DNA from: Vulcanimicrobiota bacterium
GTDB lineage: Bacteria > Vulcanimicrobiota > Xenobia > Xenobiales > JADMJV01
Length of the DNA stretch: 17,576 nucleotides
Assembly (NCBI GenBank): GCA_023447635.1
Contig: JAEXNA010000203.1
Coordinates: forward strand, 1 to 17,576
Direction: 5' to 3'
Shown: positions 14,259 through 17,576 of the stretch, piece after piece
How positions within the stretch are numbered: the stretch's first letter is position 1
Layout of the letters: each line of letters begins with the position of its first letter
Position numbers and translations under genes: made by a program
Notes under the pieces: model-generated
Databases searched by the model: none
What the model was told of the DNA's origin: nothing
Seen by the model: the letters and a program-made list of their open reading frames with translations, nothing else

Positions 14259-15395
14259 ATGATTTACCTCGACTACGCCGCCACTGCTCCCCTTCGGCCC
14301 GCCATCGCGGCGGCGCTGGGCGAAATGCATGGCGAAACTCTGGGCAATCCGTCGTCCCTACACCGGGCCGGACGCCGGGCCCGCTACCATCTCGAGCAGG
14401 CGCGCGAGCGCTGCGCCAACGCGCTGGGCGCCAAAGTCGAGGAAGTCGTGTTCTGCTCCGGAGCTACCGAGGCGGACAACCTGGCCTTGCTGGGCCCTCT
14501 ATGGCACGACGACGCCCGCCATCGCGGCCTGATAACTTCGGCGCTCGAGCACGCCGCTGTCTACGAGACGGCTCAAAAAGCGCGCTTCCTGGGACAAGAC
14601 GTCACCTGGCTACAGGTCACTTCGCAAGGGCAGGTCGACCTGGATTCCCTGCGCGACGCCCTGATCGCCCAGCCGCGTAGCCTGGTCTCGGTGATGGCCT
14701 GCAACAACGAGGTGGGTAGCCGGCAGCCGCTGGAGGCCGTTTCGGCTCTTTGCCGGGAGCACGGCTCACTGCTGCACGTCGACGCAGTGCAGGAGCCTGC
14801 GGCGGCAGTCCACCTGATCCGGGAAGGCATGGTGGACCTGCTCACCCTTTCCGGACATAAGATGGGAGGACTCCCCGGAGGGCTGCTCTACGTTCGCCAG
14901 GGAGTGCCTCTGGCGCCCCAGATCGTGGGTGGCGCTCAAGAGGACGGGCGGCGCGCGGGAACTTCCGAGGTGATGCGTTCGGTCTCTTTGGCTCTGGCGC
15001 TGGAGTTGACGCTGGCCGATTCGTCGGGAGCGGCGGGCAAAGCCCGAGAGATTCTGGATCAGCGGCTGAGCAACTTGCCCGAGGCGCACCGGTTGGGTCC
15101 CGAGCGGCTCGAGGAGCGGGCCGACCATATCTCGAGCTGGCTGTTCGGAGGGCTTCGCGCCGAGCCGATCCTGGCCGCTCTGGATATGAAAGGGGTCTGC
15201 GCCTCGTCCGGGTCTGCCTGCTCCTCGCACGCCATCGAGCCGTCCCGCGTGGTTCAGGCTATGGGGTTTGCCGATCAGGCGATGGGGCTGGTCCGCTTCT
15301 CGACCGGCTGGAACAGCGATGAGGAGCAGGCGCGAAGGGCCGCCGACCTGGTGGAAGAAACAGTTCTCAAGATGAGAGAAAAGGTGAAGCGATGA
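14259..15395 (+). CDS. Cysteine desulfurase (NifS/IscS-like, class V aminotransferase)
   Basis: 378 aa PLP enzyme that moves sulfur from L-cysteine to an active-site cysteine as persulfide. It shows YLDYAATAPLRP at the N terminus, GNPSSLHRAGR, SGATEADNL, SALEHAAV, ACNNEVG, HVDAVQ, the PLP lysine K201 in SGHKMGG, RAGTSE, and the catalytic C321 in SSGSACSSH. Length and motifs are those of the family. The stop overlaps the start of mnmA (ATGA), so its likely job is to feed sulfur to MnmA, as the YrvO-MnmA pair does in Bacillus. No IscU, SufU or regulator is nearby, so a role in general Fe-S assembly cannot be excluded but is not shown. A short leader follows the promoter at 14208-14236. Confidence 0.95.
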   Translation: MIYLDYAATAPLRPAIAAALGEMHGETLGNPSSLHRAGRRARYHLEQARERCANALGAKVEEVVFCSGATEADNLALLGPLWHDDARHRGLITSALEHAAVYETAQKARFLGQDVTWLQVTSQGQVDLDSLRDALIAQPRSLVSVMACNNEVGSRQPLEAVSALCREHGSLLHVDAVQEPAAAVHLIREGMVDLLTLSGHKMGGLPGGLLYVRQGVPLAPQIVGGAQEDGRRAGTSEVMRSVSLALALELTLADSSGAAGKAREILDQRLSNLPEAHRLGPERLEERADHISSWLFGGLRAEPILAALDMKGVCASSGSACSSHAIEPSRVVQAMGFADQAMGLVRFSTGWNSDEEQARRAADLVEETVLKMREKVKR

Positions 15396-16465
15396 CACGA
15401 GTGGTGGTCGCCATGAGCGGCGGAGTGGACAGTTCCGTGGCCGCTGCGCTGCTGAAGCAGCAAGGCTACGACGTGATCGGGGTGACCATGACCCTGGCCC
15501 CCAACGAAGGGAGCACCGCCCACAAGGGGCGCGGCTGCTGTTCCGTGTGGGACGTCACCGACGCGGAGAAAGTGGCCTGGAAGCTGGACATCCCCCACTA
15601 CGTGTTCAACCTGCGCCAGCAGTTCGAACAGCACGTGATCTCGGACTTCGTTTCCGAGTACGAAAAGGGGCGCACGCCGAACCCTTGCCGTCGCTGCAAC
15701 CAGCACATCAAGTTCGACGCCCTGCTCGAGCACGCCGAGGCGCTGGACGCCGAAGCCGTGGTCACGGGACACTACGCCCGCATCGAACACGACGCTGCGG
15801 CCGGCCGCTACAAACTGTTGCGCGGACGCGACCTGGCCAAGGACCAGTCCTACGTCCTGGCCTCGCTGACCCAGGCTCAGCTTTCCAAGATTCGCTTTCC
15901 GCTGGGGCTGTACGCCAAGCCCGAGATTCGCCAACTGGCGATGGACCTGGAACTGGGCGTGGCCCACAAGAAAGAGAGCATGGATCTCTGCTTTATCCCC
16001 GATGGGGACACGGCGGGCTTTCTCTCCGAGCGTCTGGGCTCGGCCCAGAGCCCGGGACCGATCGTGGACAGCAGCGGCAAAAAGCTGGGCGAACACCCGG
16101 GACTCGGTCTCTACACCATCGGTCAGCGCAAGGGTCTGGGCATCGCCACGGGCAAGCCGCGCTACGTGCTGGAACTGAACGTGGCGCAGAACACCCTGGT
16201 GGTCGGCGACGAGAACGAACTGGCTCGCGGCGGGATTCGCGTGGACGAACTGAACTGGATCGTTCCCGAACTGCCCGAGCGCGCCGAGATTCAGTACCGC
16301 TCGACCCACCGCGGCTGCCCCGGACGCCTGGAAGGGCGGATCGAGGACGCCGAAATCGCGGTCCACTTCGACGAACCGCAGAAGGCGCTGAACCCCGGCC
16401 AGGCCGCCGTGTTCTATCACGACGACGAAGTGCTGGGCGGCGGCACCATCGCGACCAGTTTCTAA
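15392..16465 (+). CDS. mnmA: tRNA-specific 2-thiouridylase MnmA
   Basis: 357 aa, the usual length. It activates and thiolates U34 of tRNA-Lys, -Glu and -Gln, producing s2U with ATP and persulfide sulfur. The PP-loop SGGVDSS lies at residues 9-15. CCSVWDV follows. The catalytic pair is C99 in TPNPCRRCN and C200 in KESMDLCFI. TGHYARI and GLYTIGQRKGLGI are also conserved, and the C-terminal beta domain follows. Start ATG overlaps the cysteine desulfurase stop, so the two are translationally coupled. It ends seven bases before the GC-rich repeat array, with a strong terminator about 140 bp after the stop. Confidence 0.97.
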   Translation: MTRVVVAMSGGVDSSVAAALLKQQGYDVIGVTMTLAPNEGSTAHKGRGCCSVWDVTDAEKVAWKLDIPHYVFNLRQQFEQHVISDFVSEYEKGRTPNPCRRCNQHIKFDALLEHAEALDAEAVVTGHYARIEHDAAAGRYKLLRGRDLAKDQSYVLASLTQAQLSKIRFPLGLYAKPEIRQLAMDLELGVAHKKESMDLCFIPDGDTAGFLSERLGSAQSPGPIVDSSGKKLGEHPGLGLYTIGQRKGLGIATGKPRYVLELNVAQNTLVVGDENELARGGIRVDELNWIVPELPERAEIQYRSTHRGCPGRLEGRIEDAEIAVHFDEPQKALNPGQAAVFYHDDEVLGGGTIATSF

Positions 16466-16472
16466 GAGCGCG

Positions 16473-16597
16473 GTGCGGGTCCGCCGAGTGCCCGCGTGGC
16501 TGCGGGCTTGCCGAGTGCCCGAGTGCGGGTCCGCCGAGTGCCCGCGTGGCTGCAGGCTTGCCGAGTACCCGAGTGCGGGTTCACCGAGTGCCCGCGC
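16473..16597. repeat. 50-bp tandem repeat with alternating half-units
   Basis: Two and a half copies of a 50-bp unit begin at 16473, 16523 and 16573. Each unit is itself two related halves with a shared TGCGGG...GCCGAGTGCCCG core. The cores start at 16474, 16501, 16524, 16551 and 16574, alternating by 27 and 23 bp. Each half can form a short hairpin of GCGGG or CGGGC with CCCGC or GCCCG around a CCGAG-containing loop. It follows the mnmA stop and precedes the terminator. Not coding: the repeat length is not a multiple of three. Confidence 0.85.
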
Positions 16598-16601
16598 CCT
16601 C

Positions 16602-16637
16602 ACAGAAAAAAGCACCCCGAGGGGTGCTTTTTTCTGT
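16602..16637. terminator. Bidirectional Rho-independent terminator
   Basis: Arms ACAGAAAAAAGCACCC and GGGTGCTTTTTTCTGT give a 16-bp perfect stem closed by a CGAG tetraloop. Because A6 and T6 tracts lie within the stem, it reads as GC stem plus U-tract on both strands. It serves the mnmA operon on plus and the unrecognised minus gene, whose TAA is 24 bp away. Confidence 0.95.
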
Positions 16638-16660
16638 CCAGGCTCTCGGAGGAGAAGAGC

Positions 16661-17272
16661 TTAGATGGCGATGCGACGTCCGCTGGTGGTCAACCACTCG
16701 CTGTCCTCGAGACCGAAGGTGGTCACCGAGGTGGTGGGCATGCGAACTTCGGGACGGCTGTCCGCGCTAACCACGCGACCGCTCGAAGTCACCCACGAGG
16801 TGTCTTCGATACCGTTGGTGGCGACCGAAGTCGTCTTCATGCGAACACCCTGAGCGGGGTTCAGCGGGTTCAGCGAGGCGATGTTAGCGCCGCTGACGGT
16901 GAGCAGCGAGGTCGAACTCAGCGTGTTCAGCGCCGTGATGTCGCTGCCCAGCGAGAAGTTCTGGGTGTTGACCGAACCGATGGTGTTCAGGTCGAGCAGA
17001 CCGGAAGGCGAGAACACCTGCTCGGCACGTCCCATCGAAGGAGCGCCGGCGATCAGGCCGAGGTCGTTGTTTTCGACCTTCTCCAGCACGTCGGGAGCAG
17101 CGGGCGTCAGGTTCAGGGAGCCGAAATCAAACTGATCTCTCGGACCCTTGTCGAGATTCCGAGTGTCCTCGGCTTTGCTCAGATCCGGAGCGGGCGCTTT
17201 GAATCGGTTCTGCGGACCGACCGTCCAGTTCAGGTTCTTGAAGTTTCCTGCGTCCATGTTGCTGCTTGCCAT
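16661..17272 (-). CDS. Unrecognised protein with duplicated C-terminal motif
   Basis: 203 aa, no family recognised and no transmembrane segment or signal peptide. Residues 1-75 are polar (SSNMDAGNFKNLNWTV...). The middle is Ser/Thr/Asn/Leu-rich (GLLDLNTIGSVNTQNFSLGS). The C terminus carries two copies of a 26-residue motif, at 143-168 and 176-201, with the shared frame VRMxTTSVxTxGxEDxxWxTxSGRxx, seven residues apart. The start ATG at 17272 is set by a perfect AGGAGG six bases upstream; a longer frame to 17332 has none. The strong ribosome site suggests high expression. Possibly a secreted or structural repetitive protein, but nothing in the sequence proves export. Confidence 0.8.
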   Translation of the reverse strand: MASSNMDAGNFKNLNWTVGPQNRFKAPAPDLSKAEDTRNLDKGPRDQFDFGSLNLTPAAPDVLEKVENNDLGLIAGAPSMGRAEQVFSPSGLLDLNTIGSVNTQNFSLGSDITALNTLSSTSLLTVSGANIASLNPLNPAQGVRMKTTSVATNGIEDTSWVTSSGRVVSADSRPEVRMPTTSVTTFGLEDSEWLTTSGRRIAI

Positions 17273-17278
17273 ACTGTT

Positions 17279-17297
17279 CCTCCTGGGAATGATTCCC
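17279..17297 (-). promoter_or_regulatory. Strong Shine-Dalgarno with adjacent GGGAAT/ATTCCC dyad
   Basis: On the minus strand AGGAGG (17279-17284) stands six bases before the ATG at 17272. It directly abuts a perfect dyad GGGAAT-G-ATTCCC (17285-17297, plus reading). The dyad could form a small hairpin or a DNA-binding site near the ribosome site; only the Shine-Dalgarno function is well supported. Confidence 0.6.
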
Positions 17298-17342
17298 GTT
17301 ACCATGAGTCTAGCATCCGAGGCATTCCGCATGAAGTCATGT

Positions 17343-17371
17343 TTATTAACAAAATGTTAACGGCAGGACAA
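17343..17371 (-). promoter_or_regulatory. Candidate promoter of the unrecognised minus gene, with operator-like dyad
   Basis: Minus-strand TTGTCC (17366-17371), a 17-bp spacer and TAATAA (17343-17348): a fair -35 and a poor -10. The spacer contains a perfect dyad, TTAACA-AAA-TGTTAA (17346-17360), overlapping the -10. It is an AT-rich island in GC-rich DNA, the usual look of a regulated promoter. The leader to the ATG would be about 60-70 nt. Confidence 0.4.
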
Positions 17372-17510
17372 CTGGACGAATCTCTCCTCAAGCATCGCCC
17401 CGGCCGCCTAACCCCCGATTTCGTGGGACTCTTCCATGCGCGAGCCAGCCGCGGCTAGCGAGCCTTCATCGTATTTATTGACAGCTTGTGAACACACCAG
17501 GATCGAAGAA
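17372..17510. other. Intergenic stretch with a lone TTGACA
   Basis: No gene or RNA recognised. A consensus TTGACA lies at 17478-17483, but the sequence 17 bp downstream (GATCGA) is a poor -10. It could precede the possible gene start at 17511. Confidence 0.3.
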
Positions 17511-17576
17511 ATGAAAAGCGGCGCGGTTGCCCTCGCCCCGTTTAAAACTCACAGCGCCGGGGGTAAGGGGCGGAGG
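17511..17576 (+). CDS. Possible start of a gene cut by the window edge
   Basis: ATG at 17511 has AGGA 8 nt upstream and a TTGACA about 30 bp before it. It stays open for 22 codons to the end of the window (MKSGAVALAPF, then a Gly/Lys/Arg-rich end). Too short to identify or to prove coding. Confidence 0.3.
   Translation, partial: MKSGAVALAPFKTHSAGGKGRR

Noticed and set aside
15275..16615. 446-codon minus frame opposite mnmA
   Set aside because: Shadow of mnmA, whose catalytic motifs are all intact on plus.
16496..17458. 320-codon plus-strand frame across the repeat, terminator and opposite gene
   Set aside because: It reads through a strong terminator and has no motif; the minus gene has a perfect Shine-Dalgarno and an internal protein repeat.
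1..17576. tRNA, rRNA, insertion sequence or prophage genes
   Set aside because: No tRNA-like fold, transposase motif, terminal inverted repeats or phage genes were seen.

Overview
The window is a high-GC bacterial segment. It has compact gene spacing, ATGA stop/start overlaps, GTG starts and Shine-Dalgarno sites, and no eukaryotic, phage or transposon signature. The lineage cannot be fixed from these genes. A flotillin-like coiled-coil protein next to a giant AAA+ ATPase, an orphan Pycsar-effector-like membrane protein and several unrecognised membrane proteins fit a free-living environmental bacterium, but no phylum is claimed.

Layout, left to right. Positions 1-309 hold a tandem array of about 62-bp units whose junctions can fold into long hairpins. 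The array abuts the 3' end of an ABC-F translation-factor ATPase gene (minus strand, 322-2244). A 278-bp divergent intergenic region (2245-2522) carries a self-complementary perfect -10 box that could serve both directions. Then comes the centre of the window, a plus-strand pair: a 713-aa membrane-anchored flotillin/SPFH-like coiled-coil protein (2523-4664) and, 38 bp later, a 1910-aa protein with one MoxR-like AAA+ module and a C-terminal ladder of LAERP repeats (4703-10435). A 142-bp gap with two small hairpins separates this pair from a multi-spanning membrane protein (10578-11039). That protein overlaps by ATGA a membrane-anchored alpha/beta-hydrolase-like protein (11036-11944).

A minus-strand block follows: a second, BD-FAE/esterase-type hydrolase with an N-terminal membrane region (11941-13035), a double zinc-ribbon (zf-TFIIB-like) protein one base upstream of it (13037-13375), and a PycTM/DUF5706-like membrane protein (13461-14036). 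The two hydrolase genes converge and share a CTAG in which both stop codons lie. A divergent promoter region leads to a plus-strand operon of cysteine desulfurase and tRNA 2-thiouridylase MnmA (14259-16465, ATGA overlap). These two make the sulfur donor and the enzyme for s2U34 of tRNA. Downstream are a second array of short GC-rich repeats, a strong bidirectional terminator (16602-16637), and an unrecognised minus-strand gene with a duplicated C-terminal 26-residue motif (16661-17272). A possible partial gene start lies at the right edge (17511 onward).

The most notable candidate system is the flotillin-like plus giant ATPase pair. By inference it is a membrane-anchored scaffold with a partner AAA+ machine. 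Secondary points are the solitary Pycsar-type effector without a cyclase and the placement of two unrelated hairpin-repeat arrays directly after stop codons.
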